Shown here: piece after piece, positions 35,801 to 42,454 of the stretch
Layout of the letters: every line of letters starts with the position of its first letter
Numbering within the stretch: the first letter of the stretch is position 1
Source of the DNA: 20CM-2-65-7 sp963830455
GTDB taxonomy: Bacteria > Gemmatimonadota > Gemmatimonadetes > Gemmatimonadales > GWC2-71-9
Reading direction: 5' to 3'
DNA: 64,000 nucleotides
Assembly: GCA_963830455.1 (NCBI GenBank)
Contig: CAWHMT010000008.1
Location: 124,001-188,000 of the forward strand
The notes under the pieces: generated by a model
The model's input: only the letters and a program-made list of their open reading frames with translations
Database searches by the model: none
What the model was told of the DNA's origin: nothing
Position numbers and translations under genes: made by a program

Positions 35801-36030
35801 ATATGCGGGTGCGTGAGGCCGGCGGCGACCTTGATCTCACGCAGGAACCGATCGGGGCCGAGCGCGTGGGCGAGATCCGGCCGGAGCACCTTGAGGGCCA
35901 CCCGGCGCTCGTTGCGGAGGTCGCGGGCGAGATACACAATCGACATCCCCCCGCGGCCGATCTCGCGCTCAATCTGGTAGCGGTCCGCCAATGCCGCGGC
36001 GAGCCGCGCCTGAAGGTCCTCCACCGGCAT
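32860..36030 (-). CDS. Transmembrane Ser/Thr protein kinase with FlgO-like and TPR sensor region
   Basis: The 1056-aa protein starts with a PknB/Hanks-type kinase domain: GRGGMS loop (25-30), VALKVL (Lys47), HRDIKPEN (138-145), DFGIAR (157-162) and YMSPEQ. A membrane segment lies at about 290-308. Outside is a FlgO/TolB-N-like domain (LYVVVPFGHRGG, MLVWGDVSNVGDSIQVTAAL). Several TPR units follow (RAFRDALDRDPNYAEANLWL). I start at the ATG at 36030, because upstream in-frame sequence overlaps divergent prs. A -10/-35 pair right before the ATG suggests a leaderless message. Confidence 0.9.
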   Translation of the reverse strand: MPVEDLQARLAAALADRYQIEREIGRGGMSIVYLARDLRNERRVALKVLRPDLAHALGPDRFLREIKVAAGLTHPHILPLFDSGVAADLLFYTMPYVEGESLRHRLIRYRRLSVADAITITRDVADALSYAHAQNIVHRDIKPENILLEAGHAVVSDFGIARAISAANEARMTGTGIVVGTLEYMSPEQAGGEEVDGRSDVYSLACVLHEMLLGRTPLADRSSASQRPSVTAERADIPLELELAIQTALAAFPSERYASAGEFAAALKAIPADAISSRNWLKRVRRRWRAAAVVTAVALGMAGAVVLPKLRASPLDASLYVVVPFGHRGGAAPALVNGDQCELLLSQAFERWTDVRLADPLQVHDARTRRGDRPMSLEEAKALARDVGAGMLVWGDVSNVGDSIQVTAALYDLRRGGKTVRDYTVRIHKDGKALEAKFRELADSILLGGVAGIEQRRPEIIGTEVLGAFYAYAEGRDALARWDLARAERAFRDALDRDPNYAEANLWLAHTELWNDEPAADWQFIITRALASPEKLGSRDLAWARALAAVGAGQYPDACEQYRRIIASEPNDFIAWFGLGECQRRDELVEPDSASPSGWRFRSSYRAAAEAYRRALELVPSAHLALTGVAVQRLVDLFFAETYQYRAGYVPREDTLYFGAFPMLDHDTLAFVPWLIADFMNARGGSRPATTPAAVSHNREELRALILKWIVAFPASPNAYEALSLVLETTGELDVGRSPEGSALAAMRRARALSTEPAQGLRTAVAETRLLFKTERFDGATRLADSVLEASPDETEPVAARDLAGLAILTGRVYRAAQLLQRAAPLDTPVTWDGEPIPDAPLAVKQAAFSLLAYAALGGPADSLRAGKRRVDERVSSWAGPASRDRLRRAVLHVPMGLAFETIGLSDVHRRDAGGDYVLELQYNLAHGDTGAVRKELERQASFRTRARAGDVAMNGTYGEAYVLLQLRDTAAALAVLDHSLHALPTLGSYLLQQPEQVGCAVRAMVLRADLASRAGDRDAAARWGSAVSTLWAHADAPLRATVARMRELATGGRKP

Positions 36031-36031
36031 T

Positions 36032-36060
36032 AGGATACGGCGGGCGCGGGTGCGGAGTAA
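36032..36060 (-). promoter_or_regulatory. Possible promoter of the kinase gene
   Basis: The minus strand shows TTACTC, 17 bases, TATCCT, then A and the ATG. The -10 box ends 1 base before the start codon. The hexamers are weak. Confidence 0.3.
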
Positions 36061-36064
36061 GGCC

Positions 36065-36093
36065 TTGGCGACACGCGGCTTGGCGACTACTTT
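36065..36093 (+). promoter_or_regulatory. Possible promoter of prs
   Basis: TTGGCG, 17 bases, TACTTT, then 10 bases to the ATG at 36104. The predicted 5' leader is only about 3-5 bases and carries no ribosome-binding sequence. Confidence 0.4.
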
Positions 36094-36103
36094 CCTGTGC
36101 CCA

Positions 36104-37057
36104 ATGCGGGACCTGTCGCTGTCGCGCAGCCAGCTCCTGCTCCTCGCCGGCACGGCCAACCGGCCCCTCGCCGAGGAGATGGCCCAGCATTTGGGACAGC
36201 CGCTGTGCGCGGTGACGATGCGGCGGTTTGCCGACGGCGAAATCTTCGTCAAAATCGACGAAAACGTGCGCGGGCGGGATGTGTTCATCATCCAGCCCAC
36301 GAATCCGCCGGCCGACAATTATCTGGAGCTGCTGCTGTTGATCGATGCGGCTCGGCGCGCGAGCGCGGCCCGCATTACGGCGGTGCTTCCGTACTTCGGC
36401 TACGCGCGGCAGGACCGCAAGGACCAACCGCGTGTGGCGATCAGCGCCAAACTGATGGCGAACCTGATCACGCACGCGGGCGCGGATCGCGTGCTGGGAA
36501 TGGATTTCCATTCCCACCAGGTGCAGGGATTCTTCGACATTCCGGTCGACCACCTGTACGCGGCGCCGGCGTTCGTGAGTCACTACCGCACCAAGCAGCT
36601 GTACCAGCCGGTCGTCGTGGCGCCCGACGTCGGGTCGGCGAAGATGGCGCGCGGGTTCGCGAAGCGGCTCGATGCCTCGCTGGCGATCATCGACAAGCGG
36701 CGTCCGTCGGCGAACGTCGCCGAAGTGCTGAACGTCGTCGGGGAAGTCGAGGATCGGGACTGTCTGATTCCCGACGACATGATCGATACCGCCGGCACGA
36801 TCTCGGAGGCCGCGGCGGCGCTCAGGCGACTCGGCGCCAAGCGCATCTTCGCGTTCGCGACGCACGCGCTGCTGTCGGGCCCGGCGGTCGAGCGGCTCCG
36901 CGCCGCGCCGATCGAAGAAGTGACGGTGACGAACACGATCCGGTTGCCGCCGGAAAAGCAGTTCGAGAAGTTGAAAGTGCTGTCGATCGCGAGTTTGATG
37001 GCAAAAGCCATCGGGTACGAGCACTCGAATCAGTCGGTGAGCTCGCTCTTTGATTGA
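36104..37057 (+). CDS. prs: Ribose-phosphate pyrophosphokinase
   Basis: Prs makes PRPP from ribose 5-phosphate and ATP for nucleotide, His and Trp synthesis. The 317-aa product has LLLLAGTANRPLAEEMAQHL, RRFADGEIFVKIDENVRGRD, VLPYFGYARQDRKDQPRVAI and the PRPP loop DDMIDTAGTISEAA. I chose the ATG at 36104 since homologues begin close to this point; upstream in-frame residues look non-coding. It is divergent from the kinase gene and followed by rplY after 52 bp. Confidence 0.95.
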   Translation: MRDLSLSRSQLLLLAGTANRPLAEEMAQHLGQPLCAVTMRRFADGEIFVKIDENVRGRDVFIIQPTNPPADNYLELLLLIDAARRASAARITAVLPYFGYARQDRKDQPRVAISAKLMANLITHAGADRVLGMDFHSHQVQGFFDIPVDHLYAAPAFVSHYRTKQLYQPVVVAPDVGSAKMARGFAKRLDASLAIIDKRRPSANVAEVLNVVGEVEDRDCLIPDDMIDTAGTISEAAAALRRLGAKRIFAFATHALLSGPAVERLRAAPIEEVTVTNTIRLPPEKQFEKLKVLSIASLMAKAIGYEHSNQSVSSLFD

Positions 37058-37058
37058 G

Positions 37059-37110
37059 CGACGGTAGATAAAACGACGGTAGAAACTGCGACGGTAAAGG
37101 AACGACGGTA
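37059..37110 (+). repeat. Four phased copies of CGACGGTA before rplY
   Basis: Copies start at 37059, 37074, 37089 and 37103, so the period is 14-15 bp. The fourth copy's last base is the A of the rplY ATG. AAAGGA between copies 3 and 4 is the likely ribosome-binding site. Confidence 0.7.
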
Positions 37111-37844
37111 TGGCACAGACAGTCACGCTCTCCGCGACAGCGCGGGAAAAAACCGGGAAAGGCGCGGCGCGCCAGGCCCGCTTCCAGAAGCAGGTTCCGG
37201 CGGTGATCTACGGCCACGGCCGCGACACGCAGCCGTTGATGATCGACGCGCTCGCGCTCGAGAAGGCGCTCATCGGGATCGAGCCCGAGAGCACGCTGTT
37301 CGACCTCACGGTGGACGGCAAGAAGAGCCGCACACTGATTCGCGAGATCCAGCGCCATCCGCTCCGCCCCGACATCATCCACGTCGATTTCTACGAGATC
37401 AAGGCGGACGAGAAGGTCACGCTCAAGGTGCCGGTGCACCTCGTCGGCACGGCCGACGGCGTGCGCAACGCGGGCGGCGTGCTCGATCAGGTGACGCGCG
37501 AAGTCGAAATCGAAGTGCTCCCCGAGCACATCCCCGATCGCGTCGAGTTGGACGTCAGCGCGCTCAAGATCGGTGACTCGCTGCACGTCTCCGCCCTGTC
37601 GATTCCGAACGCGGTGATTCTGACCGGCGCCGATCTGACGATCGCGACGGTGGTGCCGCCGCGCGCCGAGGAAGTCGTCGCGCCGACGCCGGAAGCCGCT
37701 ACGGAAGTCGCCGAGCCCGAGCTGATCCGTAAGGTCCGCGAGGGTGAAGAGGGCGAGGAGGGCGCCGAAGGTGCGCCGGCGGCCGAGGAAAAAGGCAAGG
37801 CACCCAAGGCCGAAGAGAAGCCCAAGGGCAAGAAGGAAGAGTAG
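37110..37844 (+). CDS. rplY: 50S ribosomal protein L25 (Ctc form)
   Basis: This 5S-rRNA-binding L25/TL5 family protein has 244 aa with two beta domains: ATAREKTGKGAARQARFQKQ and VPAVIYGHGRDTQPLMIDAL, then the Ctc-type C-terminal domain (KVTLKVPVHLVGTADGVRNA, DVSALKIGDSLHVS). A Glu/Lys-rich acidic tail follows (about 205-244), common in this long form. It sits between prs and pth, a widespread gene order. AAAGGA lies 8 bases before the ATG. Confidence 0.95.
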   Translation: MAQTVTLSATAREKTGKGAARQARFQKQVPAVIYGHGRDTQPLMIDALALEKALIGIEPESTLFDLTVDGKKSRTLIREIQRHPLRPDIIHVDFYEIKADEKVTLKVPVHLVGTADGVRNAGGVLDQVTREVEIEVLPEHIPDRVELDVSALKIGDSLHVSALSIPNAVILTGADLTIATVVPPRAEEVVAPTPEAATEVAEPELIRKVREGEEGEEGAEGAPAAEEKGKAPKAEEKPKGKKEE

Positions 37845-37847
37845 TCG

Positions 37848-38381
37848 TTGCGCGCCGTCGTCGGCCTGGGCAACCCAGGGCCGGAGTACGCGGCGACGCG
37901 CCACAATGCCGGCTTCCTGCTGGCGGATCGAGTCGCCGAGCATTGGCAGTTGCCTCCTTTCCGTCGCGCCGAACGCGCGCGCGCGACGGAAGGGACGGTC
38001 GCCGGCATCCCCGTCCGCATTCTCAAGCCCAACACGTTCATGAACCGCAGCGGCGCCGCGCTCGCCTCGCTGCGCGCCGACCCGACGTTTACCCCGGCGC
38101 GCGATCTGCTCATCCTCGTCGATGACTTCCAGATCCCGCTCGGCAGCTTCCGGTTTCGCCCCGACGGATCGGCCGGCGGGCACAACGGCCTGAAGAGCAT
38201 CGAAGCGGCGCTGCAATCGCAGCAGTACGCGCGCCTGCGCATCGGCGTCGGCCCGCTGCCGGAGGGCACGGGCGATTGGGCCGATTACGTGCTCGCGCCG
38301 TTCGAACCCGATCAGCTCGAGGAGGTGCAGGCACTCATGCCGTCAATGATCGAGGCCGTCGAGAAGTGGCTTAAAAGCTGA
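37848..38381 (+). CDS. pth: Peptidyl-tRNA hydrolase
   Basis: Pth releases tRNA from stalled peptidyl-tRNAs. The 177-aa sequence shows VVGLGNPGPEYAATRHNAGF (catalytic His), ILKPNTFMNRSGAAL, LLILVDDFQIPLGSFRF and GSAGGHNGLKSIEAAL. The start is TTG at 37848, 3 bp after rplY; no ATG or GTG fits the conserved N-terminus. The stop overlaps the ychF ATG by 1 base. Confidence 0.95.
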   Translation: MRAVVGLGNPGPEYAATRHNAGFLLADRVAEHWQLPPFRRAERARATEGTVAGIPVRILKPNTFMNRSGAALASLRADPTFTPARDLLILVDDFQIPLGSFRFRPDGSAGGHNGLKSIEAALQSQQYARLRIGVGPLPEGTGDWADYVLAPFEPDQLEEVQALMPSMIEAVEKWLKS

Positions 38382-39484
38382 TGCTGCGACTAGGAATCGT
38401 AGGTCTTCCAAACGTGGGGAAGTCGACCCTCTTCAACGCGCTCACCTCGTCGAAAGCCGCGGCCGCGGAGAACTATCCGTTCTGCACCGTCGAGCCCAAT
38501 GTCGGGGTCGTCGAAGTCCCCGATCCCCGCCTCGAGAAGCTCAACGAGGTCGTCAAACCAAAGAAAAAGATCCCGGCGGTCGTCGAGTTCGTGGACATCG
38601 CCGGCCTGGTCAAAGGCGCCTCGCAGGGTGAGGGGCTGGGCAATCAGTTTCTCTCGCACATCCGCGAGGTCGATGCGGTGGTGCACGTGATCCGCTGTTT
38701 CGAGGATCCCGACGTCGTGCACGTGATGGGCCCCGTCGATCCCGTACGCGACCATGACATCATCACGAGCGAGTTGGCGCTGGCCGATCTCGCCGTCGTG
38801 GAACGGCGTCTCGAGAAGACGCGCAAGTCGGCGCGCGCCGGCGACAAGGAGGCGCAGCTCGAGCTGGTCCTGCTGGAGCGCGTGGTGACGGAGCTGAACG
38901 CGGGGCGCGGCGCGCGCGAGGCGGGCGAATCCCCCGGGGCGATCAAATTCCTGCGCACGCTCGGATTGCTCACCGCCAAACCCATCCTCTACGCCGCGAA
39001 CGTCAACGAGGACGATCTCGGCGCGGCCGGGGGCGGATGGATCGATCGCCTCAAATCGGCGGTGCAGACCCATCACGAAGAAGCGGAGATCGTTCCCTTC
39101 TCCGCCAAATTCGAGGCGGAGCTCGCGGAGCTGGCGGGCGGGGAGCGCCGGGAATACCTCGCCAGCGCCGGCGTCACCGAGCCCGGGCTCGATCGGTTGA
39201 TTCACGCCGGATACCGCCTGCTCGGCCTGCAGACGTTTTTCACTGTCGGTGAAAACGAGGTGCGCGCCTGGACCATGCACCGCGGCGACACGGCCTACGA
39301 CGCGGCGGGCGAGATTCACTCCGACTTCCAGCGCGGGTTCATCCGGGCCGAGACAGTGGGGTTTGCGGAATTCGTGAACGTGGGCAGCTACAAGGTTGCC
39401 CGTGAGCAGGGATTGGTGCGCAGCGAAGGGCGCGACTACGTGGTCAAGGACGGCGATATTCTGCTGTTTCGCTTCAACGTCTAA
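38381..39484 (+). CDS. ychF: Redox-regulated ATPase/GTPase YchF (OLA1 family)
   Basis: This ribosome-associated TRAFAC NTPase has 367 aa. The P-loop is GLPNVGKST, followed by NYPFCTVEPNVGVVEVPDPR and VDIAGLVKGASQGEGLGNQF. The G4-like motif YAANVNEDDL replaces the guanine-specific NKxD, consistent with ATP preference. The C-terminal TGS domain (FTVGENEVRAWTM) ends in VKDGDILLFRFNV. Length and order are canonical. The last 4 bp overlap the convergent plug-domain gene. Confidence 0.96.
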   Translation: MLRLGIVGLPNVGKSTLFNALTSSKAAAAENYPFCTVEPNVGVVEVPDPRLEKLNEVVKPKKKIPAVVEFVDIAGLVKGASQGEGLGNQFLSHIREVDAVVHVIRCFEDPDVVHVMGPVDPVRDHDIITSELALADLAVVERRLEKTRKSARAGDKEAQLELVLLERVVTELNAGRGAREAGESPGAIKFLRTLGLLTAKPILYAANVNEDDLGAAGGGWIDRLKSAVQTHHEEAEIVPFSAKFEAELAELAGGERREYLASAGVTEPGLDRLIHAGYRLLGLQTFFTVGENEVRAWTMHRGDTAYDAAGEIHSDFQRGFIRAETVGFAEFVNVGSYKVAREQGLVRSEGRDYVVKDGDILLFRFNV

Positions 39485-40296
39485 CGCGTCCAGATCCCCA
39501 CCAGGCCGCATGCTCCGCCTGACGCCATCCCGTTCGTGCCGGCGGCACCCCCGCCCATCCAGATCGACGGCCCGGGTGGCCCCGGTAGCGGGACGTCCAG
39601 GCCCACCGGCGGCACTCCCCGATAGATCTCGACCGCTGCCACATCAGACATCGCTATGTTGTCGTAGACGACTTCCTGGAAGGGCATGCCGTCCACGCTC
39701 ACCGGGATCGCGCACACCGCCCCGTTGTTGAGCCGGGTCGGCACGCACCATTGCCGGCCGCAGCGCGTCGAGATCCCTTCGAGCGTGAGCAGCGCGCTCA
39801 GCCGCTTGGGTTTGATGCGGTCGATCTCTTCGCGCGTGATGAACCGGGCGAAACCGGTATACAGCGCTCGGCGCTCGTAGAACCCGGCGAGGTCGCGCCA
39901 GATCGAGGCCTGCCGCGCTTCGACGATGGTGGCGCCCAAGTCCTCCTGGTCCGGGTCCAGCAGGATGACGAGACGCAGCGTGCTGTTTTCGCCCAGGGTG
40001 AACCTGTCGTCGATGTGACGGCCGGCATACGTGACGCGGATCGCCTGCTTCCCGGCACGCAGCCCGTCCAGCCAGAAGAGTCCAGTCGAGTCGGTCACCA
40101 CCGACGTCTTGACCTCCGCCATGGTCGAATCGGCCCCCTCCTGCTTCTTGAACTCCACGGCCGCGATCGTCACTCCGGCGAGGGGCCGGCCGTTGAGGGC
40201 CGAGCCGGCTTTGCCCCGGATTCGGGAGGTGGAGTCGTCCGACGCCTGCGGTGTCGAGGCCAGGAGGGCGAGCGTAACCAGCGGCAGGAACGTCAT
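39481..40296 (-). CDS. Secreted carboxypeptidase-regulatory-like plus TonB-plug-like protein without barrel
   Basis: This 271-aa protein has a signal peptide (MTFLPLVTLALLASTPQAS) and a CarboxypepD_reg-like beta domain (GRPLAGVTIAAVEFKKQEGA, GLFWLDGLRAGKQAIRVTYA). It is followed by a plug-like region (RFITREEIDRIKPKRLSALL, PVSVDGMPFQEV, MSDVAAVEIYRG). TonB-dependent transporters continue with a barrel of about 500 residues, absent here; the protein ends in a Gly/Pro-rich tail. Four cysteines may pair. The ATG at 40296 was preferred because the leader starts there. Role unknown. Confidence 0.7.
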   Translation of the reverse strand: MTFLPLVTLALLASTPQASDDSTSRIRGKAGSALNGRPLAGVTIAAVEFKKQEGADSTMAEVKTSVVTDSTGLFWLDGLRAGKQAIRVTYAGRHIDDRFTLGENSTLRLVILLDPDQEDLGATIVEARQASIWRDLAGFYERRALYTGFARFITREEIDRIKPKRLSALLTLEGISTRCGRQWCVPTRLNNGAVCAIPVSVDGMPFQEVVYDNIAMSDVAAVEIYRGVPPVGLDVPLPGPPGPSIWMGGGAAGTNGMASGGACGLVGIWTR

Positions 40297-40369
40297 GGCC
40301 CGATTTCCCCAATATACCTTCCGGCCCCTGTACACGTCGTTTAGCTTTCTGCTTCACAAATTCCCTACT

Positions 40370-40403
40370 CGGTGCCTTCCACCGCACCGGGTCACCTATG
40401 ACC
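40370..40403 (+). promoter_or_regulatory. Tandem hairpins in the rpsF leader
   Basis: CGGTGC/GCACCG (40370-40389, 8-base loop) and GGTCA/TGACC (40390-40403, 4-base loop) lie directly before the ribosome-binding site AAAGGGAGG of rpsF. An S6:S18 autoregulatory leader is possible in this position, but the diagnostic motif is not proven. Confidence 0.25.
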
Positions 40404-40416
40404 AAAGGGAGGTGGC

Positions 40417-40779
40417 ATGAGTCGTCGGTACGAGACGGTTTACATCTTTGATAGTGCGCTGGACGAGCCGGCAATCAACGACAAACTGACCCGCTTTCAC
40501 ACCCTTCTCACCAAGGACGGGAAAGGCACGCTTACGAACGTGTCGCACTGGGGAAAGCGGACCATGACGTACAAGATCAAGAAGAAGGACGTCGGCTACT
40601 ACGTCGTGGCGGAATTCCAGTCGACGGGCGATCTGCTCCCCGAGTACGAGCGCGCCGTGAAGCTGGACGAAGGCGTGCTGCGCTATCTCGTGGTCGAAGC
40701 CGCGCGTGAGCAGCCCAAGCCGGTCGTGACCGCGGCGGTCGCGCCCGAAGAAGACGAGTTGGACGAGGAGGAAGCGTGA
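40417..40779 (+). CDS. rpsF: 30S ribosomal protein S6
   Basis: The 120-aa product starts SRRYETVYIFDSALDEPAIN and contains HWGKRTMTYKIKKKDVGYYV and VLRYLVVEA, diagnostic of S6, which pairs with S18 in the small subunit platform. It has an acidic C-terminal tail (PEEDELDEEEA). A strong ribosome-binding site, GGGAGG, precedes the ATG. It overlaps rpsR by 4 bp. Confidence 0.97.
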   Translation: MSRRYETVYIFDSALDEPAINDKLTRFHTLLTKDGKGTLTNVSHWGKRTMTYKIKKKDVGYYVVAEFQSTGDLLPEYERAVKLDEGVLRYLVVEAAREQPKPVVTAAVAPEEDELDEEEA

Positions 40780-40997
40780 GACGTCCCGCAAAGACCTGTC
40801 CCGTGTGCGAGTCCGGCGCGCGCGTGCTCGACTACAAGGACGACCGGACGCTGGGCCGTTTCCTGACCGAGCGCGGCAAGATCTTGCCGAGCCGGCTCTC
40901 CGGGATGTGCGCGCGTCACCAGCGGCAGCTCGCGACCGCCATCAAGCGCGCGCGGCAGCTCGCGCTGCTTCCGTACATCAAGGGGCACACCGCATAG
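40776..40997 (+). CDS. rpsR: 30S ribosomal protein S18 (zinc-binding form)
   Basis: This 73-aa protein has DYKDDRTLGRFLTERGKILP and RARQLALLPYI, typical of S18. Cys8, Cys11, Cys45 and His48 (CPVC and CARH) form a complete zinc-ribbon-type site, so this is the zinc-containing paralogue type. The start is GTG at 40776, coupled to rpsF by a 4-bp overlap. Confidence 0.96.
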   Translation: MRRPAKTCPVCESGARVLDYKDDRTLGRFLTERGKILPSRLSGMCARHQRQLATAIKRARQLALLPYIKGHTA

Positions 40998-40998
40998 C

Positions 40999-42006
40999 GT
41001 GAACGCCCCCCCCGCCCCGCCCGCCCCGCCCGCCCCGCCCGCCCCCCCCGCACGCGAGTCGTGGTGGCGCCTCGGGGTGGCGCTGATCGCGTTCGTGCTC
41101 TGGGCGCATCCCAGCCTGGTCGGATTGCCGTTCGCCGCCCTGCTCCTGCTGGCTGCGCGCGCCGACCGCCCGGGCTGGTCGCAGCCGCTCGCCGGTCTGG
41201 TCGGTGCGATGAGCGCGACGTTGCTCGTGCTCACCGCGGAAACCGGGGGCCGGCTCGCGGCGGTGACGAGCACGTACATCGTGCTGGTGACGGCCGCGTT
41301 CCTCGGGCTCGTGCTGCTCAAGCCCGCGCCGATCTTCCGCCAGGCGTCGCGGGCGCTGCTGATCGCTGGGCTCGCGACCGCGCTACTGATGCAGGTCATG
41401 TGGGGAGCGGACGCGTGGGGCGCGCTCACGTGGGAAGCGACGCGCGTCGCCGGCGTGATGATGCGCTCGATCGTGGAAATCGCGCCGGACGCATTTGTGG
41501 CGTATGAACCGATGGTGCGGTTTGTGAGTCTCACCTGGCCGGGGATGCTCGCGCTCCAGACCCTGGCCGGTTTGGCGCTCGCGTGGCATCTACACGTGCG
41601 GCTGGTATCCGCACCGGCCGGCGGCCCCGCGACCGTGGCGCCAGCGCCGGCGCGCTTCAAAGATTTTCGCATGGGCGACGGTTGGGTGTGGGGCATCGTC
41701 GCCTGGCTCGGTGTGCTGATCCTGCCCGTGTCGAACGTGCTGCACGTAGCGGGCACCAACGTCGGGCTGGTCGCGACCGTGCTGTACGTGCTGCGCGGGG
41801 CGGCCATCGTGGTGACGTTTGCCGAAGCGTTCGGCGTCTCCGTGTTGGCACTCGTGATCGTCGCCGGCGTGGCGGCGACCCTGGCCGTGCCGCTGCTGTT
41901 CGTGCTCCCGGGACTCTGCACGCTCGGCATTACCGATACGTGGTACCAATACCGGCGCCGGCTCGCGGCCGCGCGCGGCGCCGGGCCAACACAACCCAAG
42001 GACTGA
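40999..42006 (+). CDS. DUF2232-like multi-pass membrane protein
   Basis: This 335-aa protein has about eight hydrophobic segments, a cytoplasmic Ala/Pro N-terminus and a short basic C-terminus (YRRRLAAARGAG). Its position between rpsR and rplI is where DUF2232 (YybS-like) membrane proteins commonly occur, and the hydrophobic pattern agrees. The sequence itself is too divergent for a firm motif match. The GTG start is at 40999, 1 base after the rpsR stop codon. The first 17 codons are mostly a 9-bp tandem repeat encoding APP units. Confidence 0.7.
   Translation: MNAPPAPPAPPAPPAPPARESWWRLGVALIAFVLWAHPSLVGLPFAALLLLAARADRPGWSQPLAGLVGAMSATLLVLTAETGGRLAAVTSTYIVLVTAAFLGLVLLKPAPIFRQASRALLIAGLATALLMQVMWGADAWGALTWEATRVAGVMMRSIVEIAPDAFVAYEPMVRFVSLTWPGMLALQTLAGLALAWHLHVRLVSAPAGGPATVAPAPARFKDFRMGDGWVWGIVAWLGVLILPVSNVLHVAGTNVGLVATVLYVLRGAAIVVTFAEAFGVSVLALVIVAGVAATLAVPLLFVLPGLCTLGITDTWYQYRRRLAAARGAGPTQPKD
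41005..41049 (+). repeat. 9-bp tandem repeat encoding Ala-Pro-Pro
   Basis: Five consecutive units of gcc-ccg-ccc type (the first and last have ccc for ccg) encode APP repeats at the N-terminus of the DUF2232-like protein. Such a tract is prone to copy-number change in steps of three residues. Confidence 0.75.
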
Positions 42007-42008
42007 CG

Positions 42009-42452
42009 ATGGAAATCATTCTGCGCGCTGACGTGCAGCACCTGGGCAAAGTCGGGGAAGTCGTGAAGGTCAAGGACGGCTACGCCCGCAACTACCTGCT
42101 GCCCAAAGGGCTCGCGTATCCCGCGACCGAAGCCAACAAGAAGCGGATCGCCTACGAGGGCGAGCGCCTGGTGAAACAGCAAGCCGCCGAGAAGACCGCG
42201 GCCGAGACCGAAGCCGCGCGTCTGGCCGAGGTGCAGCTCACGTTCACCGCGAAAGTCGGCGAGGAAGAGAAGCTGTACGGCTCGATCACCGCGAGCGACA
42301 TCCAGCGCAAGCTCGAGGAGCTGGGGATCCACGTCGACAAGCGCAAGATCGACCTGCACGAGCCGATCCGCGAGCTGGGCGAGTTCAACGTCGGGATCAA
42401 GATCCATCCCGAGGTGCGGCCCGAGGTGCGGGTCACCGTCGTAAAGGAGTAA
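42009..42452 (+). CDS. rplI: 50S ribosomal protein L9
   Basis: The 147-aa protein begins MEIILRADVQHLGKVGEVVK and VKDGYARNYLLPKGLAYPAT, the rRNA-binding N-domain. A long helix follows, then a C-domain with LYGSITASDIQRKLEELGIH. Length is as expected. It starts 2 bases after the previous stop. AAAGGAG at its 3' end is the ribosome-binding site for the following fusion gene. Confidence 0.97.
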   Translation: MEIILRADVQHLGKVGEVVKVKDGYARNYLLPKGLAYPATEANKKRIAYEGERLVKQQAAEKTAAETEAARLAEVQLTFTAKVGEEEKLYGSITASDIQRKLEELGIHVDKRKIDLHEPIRELGEFNVGIKIHPEVRPEVRVTVVKE

Positions 42453-42454
42453 CG

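Noticed and set aside
36031..36318. N-terminal extension of the Ser/Thr kinase beyond the ATG at 36030.
   Set aside because: It would overlap divergent prs by over 200 bp and encodes Arg/Ser-rich sequence unlike any kinase N-terminus.
37059..37110. CRISPR array.
   Set aside because: The units are 8 bp with 6-7 bp spacers, far too short, and no cas genes are present.
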